Shown here: positions 33,304-42,085 of the stretch, piece after piece
How the letters are laid out: the number at the start of each line of letters is the position of its first letter
How positions within the stretch are numbered: position 1 is the stretch's first letter
Source of the DNA: Planococcus glaciei
Lineage (GTDB): Bacteria > Bacillota > Bacilli > Bacillales_A > Planococcaceae
NCBI RefSeq assembly: GCF_900099655.1
Contig: NZ_FNDC01000001.1
Location: 186,001 to 250,000 of the forward strand
DNA: 64,000 nt
Reading direction: 5' to 3'
Translations under genes and position numbers: made by a program
The notes under the pieces: generated by a model
What the model saw: only the letters and a program-made list of their open reading frames with translations
What the model was told of the DNA's origin: nothing
The model's database searches: none

Positions 33304-33309
33304 TATAAT
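33304..33309 (+). promoter_or_regulatory. Probable -10 box of the pseudouridine synthase gene
   Basis: TATAAT about 41 bases upstream of the start codon at 33351. The -35 region is weak (TTGTTT with a 15-bp spacer, or TTTTGT with 17). Confidence 0.5.
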
Positions 33310-33350
33310 AGAAACAAGGAAAAGAAATATGTATTTGAAGGGATTTTTTT

Positions 33351-34058
33351 ATGAGAATTAATAAGTTTTTAAGTGAAACAGGCATTACTTCAAGACGCGG
33401 AGCGGATAAATTCATTGAAGACGGACGCGTTACCATTAACGGCCAACCCGCTGAACTTGGCAGCAAAGTCCAGCCAGGCGATGAAGTGCGCGTCGACGGC
33501 AAAGTCATCGAACAGCCGGACCAGGAATACGTTTATATTGCCCTTAACAAACCCGTCGGCATTACCAGTACAACGGAACGCCACATCAAAGGAAATATCG
33601 TCGATTTTGTCAATCACCCGCTGCGGATTTTCCATGTCGGCCGCCTCGACAAAGATTCGGAAGGGTTGATTTTATTGACCAACGACGGCGACATTGTAAA
33701 TGAAATCCTGCGGGCAGAAAACGAACATGAAAAAGAATACATTGTCCGTGTGGATATGCCGGTAACTGAGTCTTTTCTGAAGAAAATGGCAGAAGGCGTG
33801 GAAATTCTGGATACGAAAACCTTGCCTGCCATAACAGAGAAGTTGTCGAAGTACTCTTTCCGCATCGTTTTGCAGCAAGGCCTGAACCGCCAGATCCGCC
33901 GGATGTGCAGCGCGCTGGGCTATGAAGTGCGCGATTTGAAGCGGATCAGAATCATGAACATCCAGTTGGGAGATCTGCCCGTTGGCGAATGGCGGGACTT
34001 AACCGATAAAGAACGCAAGGATTTGTTTAAAGCGTTGGACTATAAACCGAAACGATAG
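33351..34058 (+). CDS. rluF: rRNA pseudouridine synthase, RluF-like
   Basis: A 235-residue RsuA/RluF-family enzyme. An N-terminal S4 RNA-binding domain (MRINKFLSETGITSRRGADKFIEDGRVTINGQ, about 1-45) precedes the catalytic domain with the Asp in HVGRLDKDSEGLILLTNDGD (about 105) and QGLNRQIRRMCSALGYEV. RluF modifies 23S rRNA U2604 (E. coli numbering). An RluB-like specificity is possible, but the KRIRIMNIQLGDLPVGEWRDLTDKE tail suits RluF. A second gene follows after 11 bases. Confidence 0.85.
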   Translation: MRINKFLSETGITSRRGADKFIEDGRVTINGQPAELGSKVQPGDEVRVDGKVIEQPDQEYVYIALNKPVGITSTTERHIKGNIVDFVNHPLRIFHVGRLDKDSEGLILLTNDGDIVNEILRAENEHEKEYIVRVDMPVTESFLKKMAEGVEILDTKTLPAITEKLSKYSFRIVLQQGLNRQIRRMCSALGYEVRDLKRIRIMNIQLGDLPVGEWRDLTDKERKDLFKALDYKPKR

Positions 34059-34069
34059 GAGAATCCGGA

Positions 34070-34786
34070 ATGCTTACAATGACAAATACTCCGAACCATA
34101 CAGGCGTTAAAATCAGCGGCGATTACTTTGATTTGGATGAACTGAACCAGGCGATTTACCATGTAATCGGCGATGAGAATAAATACTACGACTATGTCGG
34201 CTCGCGCATGCGGATTCTTGGCATTTCCTACGAAATCCGCCATGCGGCGCAAGGAGACCGCAATGTGGAATCCGTTTTTAATGGATTGCATGACCATACC
34301 AAAAAACAGCACAGCTTTATTGCACCGGATAAAAACATTTATTTTTCCACTGAAGTGCTGTGGCCGGAAATCCTGTATGCCGCCATTGCATTGAAAGATT
34401 TTGTCCGGCTGCACCGCGAAGAAGCAAAATTCCCGGACTGGAACAGCCATCTGCATGTCATTGGCCGTTTTCAGTCATTGGTGCTCGACTGCCTGCACGG
34501 CCAAGTTCCCGAAGAAGAATATCAGGCAATCTTAAAAGCGTTCCAGCAAGCGGCTCCAGTGGAAGAATACGCTATTCAATACATCGACTTCTTAAATTTG
34601 AAATTTATCGGCATGCCGAAAAAACAGCGTGAAAAGAGCCTGGCTGCTGTGGCCCTGAAAATCGCCATGCAAGACAACGACTATCTAGCATTCCGCAGTC
34701 AGGTGCTGGAAGCTGCGAACCCCAATAAAGTGCCCATTCACGAAATCAGGCTCCAAGCGGAATACCCGGACGAAATTGAGTGGTAA
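34070..34786 (+). CDS. Conserved protein of unknown function (perhaps DUF6904)
   Basis: A 238-residue soluble protein starting MLTMTNTPNHTGVKISGDYFDLDELNQAIYHVIGDENKYY. I recall this opening from the family named DUF6904, but I am not certain. No catalytic motif stands out; it is rich in aromatic residues and has a helical C-terminal half. It follows rluF by 11 bases and has AGGAGA upstream of ATG 34070, so it is the second gene of a two-gene operon ending in a terminator. Confidence 0.55.
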   Translation: MLTMTNTPNHTGVKISGDYFDLDELNQAIYHVIGDENKYYDYVGSRMRILGISYEIRHAAQGDRNVESVFNGLHDHTKKQHSFIAPDKNIYFSTEVLWPEILYAAIALKDFVRLHREEAKFPDWNSHLHVIGRFQSLVLDCLHGQVPEEEYQAILKAFQQAAPVEEYAIQYIDFLNLKFIGMPKKQREKSLAAVALKIAMQDNDYLAFRSQVLEAANPNKVPIHEIRLQAEYPDEIEW

Positions 34787-34794
34787 ACCTAAAA

Positions 34795-34838
34795 AAGGCT
34801 GTCCAATGAGTCGAATAACAGACTCCCTGGACAGCCTT
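34795..34838 (+). terminator. Terminator of the rluF operon
   Basis: Stem AAAAGGCTGTCCA / TGGACAGCCTTT-type with inner GAGTC / GACTC pairs and an 8-nt loop, followed by C and T-rich sequence. Confidence 0.8.
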
Positions 34839-34918
34839 TCGCTTTTAATAAATCCTGCTTATTCTACATTGCAGCTCCGCAAAAGAGTGGCTTCAGGCCA
34901 TTATCTGGGCAGTTTTTT

Positions 34919-35218
34919 TCAGCGTTTGGTTTGAACAACCATTAAATCGCTTGCTTCGACAGCTGCCAGGCTATGCTTTTCAAGCGGAGCCATATACAAA
35001 ATCTGCTGCGGAGACACTTCGACAGTTTTTCCTTCGACAGTAAAATTCACTTTTCCGCTTCTCGCGATAATGGCAACATCTGCATCCACTGCATGCTCCG
35101 GGACTGTCTCCCCTGGCTGCAGCTGGATATTAATGATTTTTGTTTTTTCCACGTTGAGTATAGGCTGAATATTTTTTGCTTTATCGTTCAAATGATAAGG
35201 AGCAGCAATCAATTCCAT
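34919..35218 (-). CDS. Small cupin-domain protein
   Basis: A 99-residue single cupin. QLQPGETVPEHAVDADVAIIARSGKVNFTVEG gives cupin motif 1 and APLEKHSLAAVEASD motif 2. The first motif has only one His and no second His/Glu in the usual places, so the metal site is reduced. GGGGATGGGG precedes ATG 35218; frames from 35332 are not supported. Function unknown; monocistronic. Confidence 0.78.
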   Translation of the reverse strand: MELIAAPYHLNDKAKNIQPILNVEKTKIINIQLQPGETVPEHAVDADVAIIARSGKVNFTVEGKTVEVSPQQILYMAPLEKHSLAAVEASDLMVVQTKR

Positions 35219-35392
35219 TTCCCCATCCCCTTTCTTTTGTTCTTCTCCTATACCCGCAGGCCTCCAAATCCAACCGTTCGCGTTACTGAAAGCTTCTCTT
35301 GGCGGTTTCCCCAGTTTCCGTTTAACAGCCACTTGCCAAAGGGTATGTTTCTTATAAGAAAACTTATTACTAGGGTCGGGAGTTGAATAGAT

Positions 35393-35806
35393 ATGGTGAA
35401 ACGATTTATTCCATTTTTGCTCATTTTAAGCTTGGCGGCTTGCGGCGGTGAAAACGCAGAGCTTACGGAAGAAGGCCAGACCGAAGTCACAGCTCCGGAA
35501 GGCGAATTGGATCCAACCGCTCCAGAAGATGTCGATGAAGCGGAACCTACTACATTTACCGCGTTAACAAGCGGAGAGGTAGCAGAAGGGGATGCTGTCA
35601 TTTTGGCCGGGACCGCGGAAGAATTGACCGACGATGGTGCTTTCCCTGCATTTATCCTAACGGATGGAGAACAGCAGGTATTTGTCCGCAATATGGCTGA
35701 AACGCCTGTCGAAGCCGGTGATGCAGTCACCGTCCACGGCATCTATGACGGCGTTGCAGAAGAAGACATGCCGCTTATTTCAGCTTCTGTTATTGAGGTG
35801 GACTAA
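35393..35806 (+). CDS. Secreted lipoprotein, OB-fold-like
   Basis: A 137-residue lipoprotein. The signal peptide MVKRFIPFLLILSLAACGG has a clear lipobox (LAAC) with the modified Cys at residue 17. An acidic linker (about 20-50) is followed by an 80-residue domain of beta strands, AFILTDGEQQVFVRNMAET and AGDAVTVHGIYDG, reminiscent of OB-fold proteins of the tRNA_anti-like type. It is anchored to the outer face of the membrane. The function is unknown. Terminated by the hairpin at 35824. Confidence 0.75.
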   Translation: MVKRFIPFLLILSLAACGGENAELTEEGQTEVTAPEGELDPTAPEDVDEAEPTTFTALTSGEVAEGDAVILAGTAEELTDDGAFPAFILTDGEQQVFVRNMAETPVEAGDAVTVHGIYDGVAEEDMPLISASVIEVD

Positions 35807-35823
35807 AGGTTGAACGGCACATT

Positions 35824-35857
35824 AAAAGCCCAGCTCAGTTCTTGAGCCGGGCTTTTT
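35824..35857 (+). terminator. Terminator of the lipoprotein gene
   Basis: AAAAGCCCaGCTCA / GAGCcGGGCTTTT stem with 6-nt loop and a T tract on the plus strand. Confidence 0.85.
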
Positions 35858-35866
35858 GCATTGAAA

Positions 35867-35896
35867 AAGGAATCCGGTTTTCGCACCGGATTCCTT
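35867..35896 (-). terminator. Terminator of the amino-acid ABC operon
   Basis: Perfect 11-bp stem AAGGAATCCGG / CCGGATTCCTT with an 8-nt loop, T tract on the minus strand. Confidence 0.85.
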
Positions 35897-35917
35897 GCGT
35901 TGGACTGTTTATTAAAG

Positions 35918-36640
35918 TTACTGGACCAATTGGATAAATTGGCGCGTCCGTTCATTTTTCGGGTTTTCGAAAAAGGTTTTGGGATCGGCCGATTCGATGA
36001 TGACGCCTTTGTCGAGCATAATAATGCGGTCGGCCACTTCTTTGGCGAACTTCATTTCATGCGTGACGACAACCATCGTCATGCCCTCTTCCGCCAGCTG
36101 CTTCATAACCTGCAGCACCTCCCCGACCAATTCCGGGTCGAGTGCCGATGTCGGTTCGTCAAACAACAGAACTTTCGGCTGCATCGCCAACGCACGGGCA
36201 ATTGCTACACGCTGTTTTTGGCCGCCTGAAAGCTTACTCGGATAAACGTTCGCTTTTTCTGCCAGGCCTACTTTTTCAAGCAGTTCCATGCCGAGCTGTT
36301 TTGCTTTTTCCTTGTCCATCTTCTTTACCGTGACAGGGGCTTCGATCACGTTCTCCAAGGCTGTTTTGTGCGGGAAAAGATTAAAATGCTGGAACACCAT
36401 TCCCACATCGGCGCGGACATCCGCTAGCTTGTCTTTTTTCGGATTGATGACTTTGCCGTCAATCGTAATTTTGCCGCTGTTCATTTCTTCTAAAAAGTTG
36501 AAACAGCGCAGGAGCGTACTTTTGCCCGATCCGCTGACACCGACAAGAACAACCACTTCCTGCGGTTTCACATGCAGATCGATGCCTTTTAGCACTTCCA
36601 AATCCCCGAAGGACTTATGGATGTTTTCTCCAATAATCAT
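35918..36640 (-). CDS. Polar amino-acid ABC transporter, ATP-binding protein
   Basis: A 240-residue ATPase of the PAAT family (GlnQ/TcyN type). Walker A is GVSGSGKST (about residue 33), the signature [16 protein letters not shown], and Walker [15 protein letters not shown]. It energises uptake through the permease and substrate-binding protein encoded just upstream. Glutamine, cystine or other polar amino acids are possible. AAAGGAGGAC precedes ATG 36640; 13 bases separate it from the permease. Confidence 0.92.
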   Translation of the reverse strand: MIIGENIHKSFGDLEVLKGIDLHVKPQEVVVLVGVSGSGKSTLLRCFNFLEEMNSGKITIDGKVINPKKDKLADVRADVGMVFQHFNLFPHKTALENVIEAPVTVKKMDKEKAKQLGMELLEKVGLAEKANVYPSKLSGGQKQRVAIARALAMQPKVLLFDEPTSALDPELVGEVLQVMKQLAEEGMTMVVVTHEMKFAKEVADRIIMLDKGVIIESADPKTFFENPKNERTRQFIQLVQ

Positions 36641-36653
36641 GATGTGTCCTCCT

Positions 36654-37319
36654 TTACGCTTTGTCTACATCCAGTCTGTTTTCATACCATCTGACAATAT
36701 ACGTGAAAATCATAACCAGAACTAGGTAATAGAAACCGACCACTATAAATGTCTCGAATTGCTTAAATGAACTTGCCGCTGAACGGTTGGCCACAGAAAA
36801 CAGCTCCGCTACCCCAATCATCCAGACAAGAGACGAGTCTTTCAGCGTGATGATAAACTGGTTGCCAAGCGGCGGGATGGAACGGCGCAGGGCCTGCGGA
36901 AAAACAATTCTCCGCATCGCCTGGTTGTTCGTCATGCCAAGAGCCCGGCTTGCTTCTGTCTGTCCATAATCAATCCCTTGGATGGCACCACGGAAAATTT
37001 CGGCAATATAAGCCCCGTTATGCACCCCAAGCGCAATCGCACCTGCCCAGAAGTTATCCAAAACGATGATCTGGGTGATCCCGAAATACAGGAACATGAT
37101 TTGAACCAATAACGGAGTTCCCCGAATAATCGTGATGTACAGATTGGCGATGCCTTGCAGGATCTTGGATTTCGATATTTTCATCAGTGCAAAGACCAAG
37201 CCCAGCACTGTACCAAGAACAATCGAAATCGCTGTTAGTTCAAGCGTAATGATGACGGCTTCCAAAAAGCCTGGATACGTCGTTTTAAAAATATCAAATA
37301 TCGTCTGAATGGTCTCCAT
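36654..37319 (-). CDS. Polar amino-acid ABC transporter, permease
   Basis: A 221-residue permease with five transmembrane helices and the HisM-type EAA loop [32 protein letters not shown] at about 130-165. One permease gene is present, so it probably forms a homodimer. It lies between the ATPase and the substrate-binding gene with gaps of 13 and 20 bases. Confidence 0.92.
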   Translation of the reverse strand: METIQTIFDIFKTTYPGFLEAVIITLELTAISIVLGTVLGLVFALMKISKSKILQGIANLYITIIRGTPLLVQIMFLYFGITQIIVLDNFWAGAIALGVHNGAYIAEIFRGAIQGIDYGQTEASRALGMTNNQAMRRIVFPQALRRSIPPLGNQFIITLKDSSLVWMIGVAELFSVANRSAASSFKQFETFIVVGFYYLVLVMIFTYIVRWYENRLDVDKA

Positions 37320-37339
37320 GCCTATTCCCCTCTCTCAGT

Positions 37340-38176
37340 TTAGCGCAGAACTTCAATTCCTTCTGTTTCCACTTCGAGAAGGTTCGTGCCGAACCATTTT
37401 TCAGAGATTTCCGCGTATGTTCCATTCTCGATGATTGCATCCAATGCTTTGTTGATTTCTTCTAATAGCGCTTTGTCTTCGGGACGCACGGCAATTGCCG
37501 CTTCTTCAATCCATAAGTTTTCGCCGATATCCTTGATTTTCAATCCGGCTTTCTGTGCTTCGAATCCGACAACGTCAGCAGTAATAACCGCATCTACACG
37601 CCCTGGCTCCAATTCCTGCAAAGCGACAACATCACTGTTGTAGTATTCGATGTCATCCGTGAATTCTTTAGCGGCTGGTTCATATGTCGTTTGGGCAACA
37701 ATCCCGATTTTTTTGCCTTCAAGGTCTGACGGTTCCTTGATTTCGGTATTGCCTTCAGCCACCCAGATCTTGCCGCCTGACAAGTAGTAAGGATCTGAGA
37801 ACGCAACCGTTTTTGCACGTTCATCCGTAATAGCCATCGATCCGATAACGGCGTCATATTTCTTGCCGATCAACCCTTGAATGATTGTTTCGAATGGATT
37901 TGTTACCGGGTTGTGCTCCAATCCCATTTCTTCTGCCAATGCAGCACCAATTTCGATATCAAAACCAGTCTGCTTTCCGCCTTCTTCATAATTGAACGGT
38001 TTATAAAGTCCGCTGGCTGCTGTGGTGAATTTGCCTTCTTCCAATAGGCCGAGCTCATTTCCTCCGCCTTCAGTGCTTGATCCTTCCGAACCGGATGAGT
38101 CTTCTGATCCTCCGCAAGCTACCAATAACAATCCTGCTGAAAAAATTACACTTAAAAATGATAATTTCTTTTTCAT
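37340..38176 (-). CDS. Polar amino-acid ABC transporter, substrate-binding lipoprotein
   Basis: A 278-residue SBP_bac_3 protein. The signal peptide ends in a lipobox (LLLVACGG) with Cys at about residue 21, followed by a Ser/Gly/Glu-rich linker. YKPFNYEEGGKQTGFDIEIGAALAEEMGLE and GMSAITDERAKTVAFSDPYY-like blocks bind the amino-acid group. Start at ATG 38176 with AAGGGGAG; an earlier start at 38212 is less good. The RpiR gene ends 67 bases upstream on the same strand, so it may be expressed with this transporter. Confidence 0.92.
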   Translation of the reverse strand: MKKKLSFLSVIFSAGLLLVACGGSEDSSGSEGSSTEGGGNELGLLEEGKFTTAASGLYKPFNYEEGGKQTGFDIEIGAALAEEMGLEHNPVTNPFETIIQGLIGKKYDAVIGSMAITDERAKTVAFSDPYYLSGGKIWVAEGNTEIKEPSDLEGKKIGIVAQTTYEPAAKEFTDDIEYYNSDVVALQELEPGRVDAVITADVVGFEAQKAGLKIKDIGENLWIEEAAIAVRPEDKALLEEINKALDAIIENGTYAEISEKWFGTNLLEVETEGIEVLR

Positions 38177-38216
38177 CTTATTCTCCCCTTTTCGTTGTTT
38201 ATAAATGACCAAAGCG

Positions 38217-38230
38217 CCGAAGCGTTTCGG
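38217..38230. other. Small dyad between rpiR and the ABC operon
   Basis: Inverted repeat CCGAA-GCGT-TTCGG in the 67-bp gap. No T tract follows on either strand, so it is more likely an operator or RNA fold than a terminator. It would be a natural place for control of the ABC genes. Confidence 0.4.
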
Positions 38231-38242
38231 GACTTACCTGTT

Positions 38243-39085
38243 TTAATAAAAGATGTTCTTGTCGTTGTATACAGCTTCAAGCCTTGCCAGGTTTTCTTTT
38301 ACCTTGGCGTGTTCTTTTACGTAAACGAAGCGCATCACAGAGGTCAGCAATGCATGGACTGCTGTATAAGAATCAATATTCAAATTGGTGCTTACATCGA
38401 CAGTCAGTGAGATATCCGCAAAATTGACAGCGGGCGATTTGGAAGAATCGGTCAATAGCACAACGCCTGCTCCCCGGTCTTTGGCAGATTGCACGGTTTC
38501 CACAACCATTTTTGTGTAGCGTGGGAACACAAAGGCTATCAAAATATCTCCCGGCTCAAGTTTAGCCAGCTGGCTGTAGTAATGCCGGTCTGATGGAAAA
38601 ATCATTTCCGTGGATCCGACCGTCATATCCAGCCACCCTGCGAACCAATGTGCCAATCCATAATCGAAAAAATCGCTTGTTACATAAATCCGATTAGCCG
38701 AACTGATCAAATCGACTGCCTGAAGCAGCACATCTTCCTTCATCGACTGCTTAAGCTTAACGATGCTTGCGATTTCCGCATCAAACAGATTTTCCAGAAA
38801 GGACTGGTCAGCATTTGGCGGACGGGCTTCCTGTTCGCTCTGTTCAAGCCGGTCTTCTGCAAGTTTTCGCTGAACCACTTGCTGGAATTCCGCATACCCT
38901 TTGTATCCCAGTTTCTGTGTCCAGCGAATCACTGTGGATTCACTGACGTTCACTCTTCTTCCAACTTCAAGTGCGGAGGAGAATGCCAGAAAAATAGGCT
39001 CACGAAAAAATAAATCACCGACTTTCTTTTGGCCGGAACTAAAATGTTCATAAGATTCCGACACACTACGCAGTAAATCCTGCAT
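38243..39085 (-). CDS. MurR/RpiR family transcriptional regulator
   Basis: A 280-residue regulator. The N-terminal HTH_6 domain (about 1-77) includes VGRRVNVSESTVIRWTQKLGYKGYAEFQ; the C-terminal SIS domain (about 120-250) contains ANRIYVTSDFFDYGLAHWFAG and VVLLTDSSKSPAVNFADI. SIS domains bind phosphosugars, so the effector is expected to be an amino-sugar or sugar phosphate. Its only same-strand neighbour is an amino-acid ABC transporter, which is unusual for the family. An intergenic CodY-like site lies about 285 bases upstream. Confidence 0.85.
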   Translation of the reverse strand: MQDLLRSVSESYEHFSSGQKKVGDLFFREPIFLAFSSALEVGRRVNVSESTVIRWTQKLGYKGYAEFQQVVQRKLAEDRLEQSEQEARPPNADQSFLENLFDAEIASIVKLKQSMKEDVLLQAVDLISSANRIYVTSDFFDYGLAHWFAGWLDMTVGSTEMIFPSDRHYYSQLAKLEPGDILIAFVFPRYTKMVVETVQSAKDRGAGVVLLTDSSKSPAVNFADISLTVDVSTNLNIDSYTAVHALLTSVMRFVYVKEHAKVKENLARLEAVYNDKNIFY

Positions 39086-39559
39086 TACATCCCCTCCAAA
39101 ACAAGAACTTACTCAAATACTTATAAAAAGTGTAACCTTTTGCAGGAAAACCTGCAACACTTCTCTGAATATTCTTTGAATCTTTTTTCTTATGGATAAT
39201 TTTACATTTAATGGTTTTCTATTGGTTTGTTATCTTATGTACTACGCCGAAAATCTTTTTTGGTTTAAATTGTCCTATGAAAACATGCCGCCAAAAGAAA
39301 ATTAGGTTTTTAAACAGAAGGAGGGTGGAAAAATCGAATGCAAAAAAATGCAGGATATACTTCATAGTTAATTTTCAGAAAATATTCCCTCGCTTCATTT
39401 GCTTTAAACACAGTTCTCCACTATTTCGGAAAAATAATAGGAATGTCCGTCTTCTGGAACGAATATAGGGTAACAAAGGGTATGGATAGATTTTAAGAAG
39501 AACTATGAGTAGAATAAAAATATAATATTCATATAAGAATAGTATTGGAGTGGAGACGT
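39086..39559. other. Divergent control region between rpiR and the carotenoid operon
   Basis: 474 bases without a supported gene. It contains a 14-of-15 CodY-like motif at 39370-39384 and AT-rich sequence near 39500-39545 that may hold the cruF promoter. A GTCTTC-N13-GGGTAA pair (39449-39473) weakly resembles a sigma-B promoter. An 85-codon frame inside has no ribosome binding site. Confidence 0.55.
39370..39384. promoter_or_regulatory. CodY-like binding motif
   Basis: AATTTTCAGAAAATA matches the CodY consensus AATTTTCWGAAAATT at 14 of 15 positions. It is 176 bases upstream of cruF and 285 bases upstream of rpiR. Amino-acid transport genes are classic CodY targets, so the rpiR/ABC side is the likelier target; effects on pigment genes are also possible. 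Confidence 0.6.
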
Positions 39560-40312
39560 ATGGTTTGGGATACACGCATTTTCCGGCTTTTCATTGTTTG
39601 GTATTGCATCGGCATCATTTTGCTCAGTTTTGACTTGCTTCCGCCATGGCTTGAATGGGCAAACGCATTCTTCCTAATGCTCGCAGGCACGCTCGGCTTC
39701 CTTTATTTCTTGCGGAAGTTCGGCAAAACTGCCGGCAGCATTCTTGGCATTGTCATTTTTGTGGTGACTTTTATTGTGGAAGGGGCAGGAGCCAGTGTGG
39801 ATTTCTTGTTTGGTTCCTATGATTATACGGAACGTTTCGCCCCAAACCTTTTCGGCGTGCCGATTGCAATCGGTTTTGCCTGGCTGATGGTCATGGCAAC
39901 CACCCATGTCCTGGCTTTATCCATTTTCCCTCAAGGCGGATGGAAATATGCCGCTGCCGGCGGGTTGGGCGCGGTCATTATGGATTTGATCATCGATCCT
40001 GTCGCTTATTTATTGAAAGGCTATTGGATCTGGAAAGACAGCGGGTTTTATTATGATATCCCTTGGACAAATTTTACCGGCTGGTTTATCCTCGCATTTA
40101 TTCTTCACCTGTTGATCGACAGGCTGATGAAAAGACAGCCCGGCACGAAAAGCTACGGCCTGCTTGAAAAGCGGATGGTTCTTCTGTACATACTGATTAC
40201 TGCAATGTTCGTGCTCTTAGCTGTACTCGGCGGCTTATGGCTGGCAGCTGTCCTTACCACACTGCTTTCCGCCTTGTTCGTTGCACTGGCACAGAAAAGG
40301 AGGCCTCTATGA
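39560..40312 (+). CDS. cruF: CruF-type carotenoid hydratase
   Basis: A 250-residue protein with about seven transmembrane helices of the carotenoid-synthesis family (DUF422/PF04240) that contains CruF. CruF hydrates the psi end group at C-1,2; in Planococcus relatives a homologue is reported to hydrate C30 carotenoids, giving 5-hydroxy-5,6-dihydro ends, which fits the known Planococcus maritimus product. The block VEGAGASVDFLFGSYDYTERF and IIDPVAYLLKGYWIWKDSGFYYDIP carry the conserved acidic residues. GGAGTGGAG precedes ATG 39560. It overlaps the acyltransferase by 4 bases (ATGA). Confidence 0.85.
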   Translation: MVWDTRIFRLFIVWYCIGIILLSFDLLPPWLEWANAFFLMLAGTLGFLYFLRKFGKTAGSILGIVIFVVTFIVEGAGASVDFLFGSYDYTERFAPNLFGVPIAIGFAWLMVMATTHVLALSIFPQGGWKYAAAGGLGAVIMDLIIDPVAYLLKGYWIWKDSGFYYDIPWTNFTGWFILAFILHLLIDRLMKRQPGTKSYGLLEKRMVLLYILITAMFVLLAVLGGLWLAAVLTTLLSALFVALAQKRRPL

Positions 40313-40983
40313 TCAAAGCGAAAAAAATGCCGCTGTTTGAAAATGCCTTTGAGCTGTATTTGAACCCGTTGATCCGCCGCTCTTTTGCCAATGTGCTCGG
40401 CAAAGATATTATTCATCCCCCGTCCCAGCCGGTTCTTTTTATCGCGAATCACAGTTCCTGGTGGGACGGCCTGCTGTTCTTTTTCCTGAACCGCAGTGTA
40501 TGGCGCCACGATGTCCATATGATGATGGATGAAAAAGGGCTGAAACGCTATGGTTTTTTCCGTTACCTTGGGGCTTTTTCCATCAATCGCAGCAAGCCAA
40601 AAGATATTTTGGCTTCTCTGCAATATGCGGAGCAATTGCTGCTAAGCGGCAAAACCGTCATCCTTTTTCCACAAGGCGAAGAATTTCATCAGGAAATCCG
40701 GCCGCTCGGCTTTAGCACCGGCATCGCTTACTTAATGGAACATTGTCCGGATGTTCCGGCCATCCCTGTTTCTTTTTATTATTCGTTCCGGCACGAACGC
40801 AAACCGGAAGTATGGGTGCAGCAAGGCAACCCTTTCTACTACAAAGAGATTCCGGGTTCGGCAAGAAAAGAGAAAACCGGCTCCATTGAACAAGCCATTA
40901 CAGAACAGCTTAATCAGCTGAAAAGCGAGGTAGTTTCTGAAAATACTGCTGCATTCCGAAAATTTACAGGAAGGAGGAAATGA
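40309..40983 (+). CDS. PlsC-like acyltransferase in the carotenoid operon
   Basis: A 224-residue LPLAT-family protein. The catalytic box NHSSWWD (HxxxxD, about residue 46) and the acceptor-binding LFPQGEE (about 122) are both present. It would transfer an acyl chain to a hydroxyl. In this operon the natural acceptor is the sugar of the glycosylated carotenoid, which would anchor it in the membrane; S. aureus does this with the unrelated CrtO. AAAGGAGG at 40297-40304 precedes ATG 40309. A general phospholipid role is possible but less likely, given tight coupling to cruF and the glycosyltransferase. Confidence 0.82.
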   Translation: MIKAKKMPLFENAFELYLNPLIRRSFANVLGKDIIHPPSQPVLFIANHSSWWDGLLFFFLNRSVWRHDVHMMMDEKGLKRYGFFRYLGAFSINRSKPKDILASLQYAEQLLLSGKTVILFPQGEEFHQEIRPLGFSTGIAYLMEHCPDVPAIPVSFYYSFRHERKPEVWVQQGNPFYYKEIPGSARKEKTGSIEQAITEQLNQLKSEVVSENTAAFRKFTGRRK

Positions 40984-40984
40984 C

Positions 40985-42085
40985 ATGTTCTTTCTGATTG
41001 CCGCACTATCCGCTTTTCTTCTCTGGATTGTTTTTAATAGCTTTTTTCTTCCTTCGCTTCCGAAAACCTTCACACTGCCAAATTCACCGTTAGTATCCGT
41101 ACTGATTCCGATGCGCAATGAAGAACGCAATGTCGAAACACTGACGTCGGCGTTAAAAGCCGCTGTTTACCCGAATCTGGAATTTATCATATTGAATGAC
41201 CAGTCTACCGACCGCACAGGCGTCTTGCTGGAACAAATGACTGCCGGCGATTCCCGGTTTACTGTTATTGGCGGAAAAGAATTGCCGCCTGATTGGGTGG
41301 GGAAAGTTCATGCCTGCCATCAATTGCAGCAGCACGCCAAAGGCGACTACCTGCTGTTCATCGATGCAGATATCCGCTTTTCCCCTGAAGCAATCGGCCA
41401 GGCGCTGGCGCTGATGAACGAGCGCCAGGCAAAACTGCTGTCGGGTTTCCCGGCTTTTGACGTTCCGCCTTTTTTAAGCAAACTGCTGGTCCCCATGCAG
41501 CATTTTGTGGTGCTGTTCCATTTGCCGCTTGTCTTAGCAAACTATGCAAACTTTCCGGCAGCCACTGCAGCCAACGGCATGTGGATGATGTTCGAGCGGA
41601 AGAGCTATGACGCGGTCGGCGGCCATGCCGCAGTGCGGAATTCTCTCGTCGAAGACGTCCATATTGCCCGGCGCTTTAAAGCTTCGGGACACAAGATGCT
41701 GCTCGCCAACATCACCAAATCCGTACAATGCCGCATGTACGACACCAACCATGACGTATGGGAAGGATTCCTGAAAAACAGCTATACCGGAATCGGCCGC
41801 TCGCCTGTATTTGCTGTCGCATTGGCGTTGTTCTACAGCTTTTTCTACATCCTGCCGCTGTTTCTCGCGCTATACGGGATAAGCACGAACAAGCTGCTGT
41901 TCACTGTTCCATACGTTCTGGCTGTCGTGCAGCAAGCGTACGTCATGGCACGCACACGCCAGCACCTGTATCTGGCTCTTTTAATCCCTCTCCAAGCGGC
42001 AGCAATGATTGCCGTTTTGCTTCAGTCCATGTGGAAAAGCTGGCGAAAAAAACCGTATACGTGGAAAGGCAGGCAATATTCATGA
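40985..42085 (+). CDS. crtQ: Family 2 glycosyltransferase, CrtQ-like
   Basis: A 366-residue membrane glycosyltransferase. One N-terminal hydrophobic helix, then the GT2 core: VSVLIPMRNEERNVETL (about 38-55), LNDQSTDRTG, and the metal-binding DAD in LLFIDADIRFSP (about 125), with three helices near the C-terminus. The last residues YTWKGRQYS match the end of S. aureus CrtQ, which adds glucose to diaponeurosporenoate. Here it should glucosylate the hydroxyl or carboxyl made by CruF and the oxidase. AGGAGG is 8 bases upstream, and the stop overlaps crtP by 4 bases. Confidence 0.85.
   Translation: MFFLIAALSAFLLWIVFNSFFLPSLPKTFTLPNSPLVSVLIPMRNEERNVETLTSALKAAVYPNLEFIILNDQSTDRTGVLLEQMTAGDSRFTVIGGKELPPDWVGKVHACHQLQQHAKGDYLLFIDADIRFSPEAIGQALALMNERQAKLLSGFPAFDVPPFLSKLLVPMQHFVVLFHLPLVLANYANFPAATAANGMWMMFERKSYDAVGGHAAVRNSLVEDVHIARRFKASGHKMLLANITKSVQCRMYDTNHDVWEGFLKNSYTGIGRSPVFAVALALFYSFFYILPLFLALYGISTNKLLFTVPYVLAVVQQAYVMARTRQHLYLALLIPLQAAAMIAVLLQSMWKSWRKKPYTWKGRQYS

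Noticed and set aside
39211..39468. 85-codon plus-strand frame upstream of cruF
   Set aside because: No ribosome binding site, AT-rich regulatory composition, and it overlaps the CodY-like motif.
39449..39473. Sigma-B-like promoter GTCTTC-N13-GGGTAA before cruF
   Set aside because: The -35 half matches poorly (GTTTAA expected) and the distance to cruF is about 90 bases; kept only as a note.
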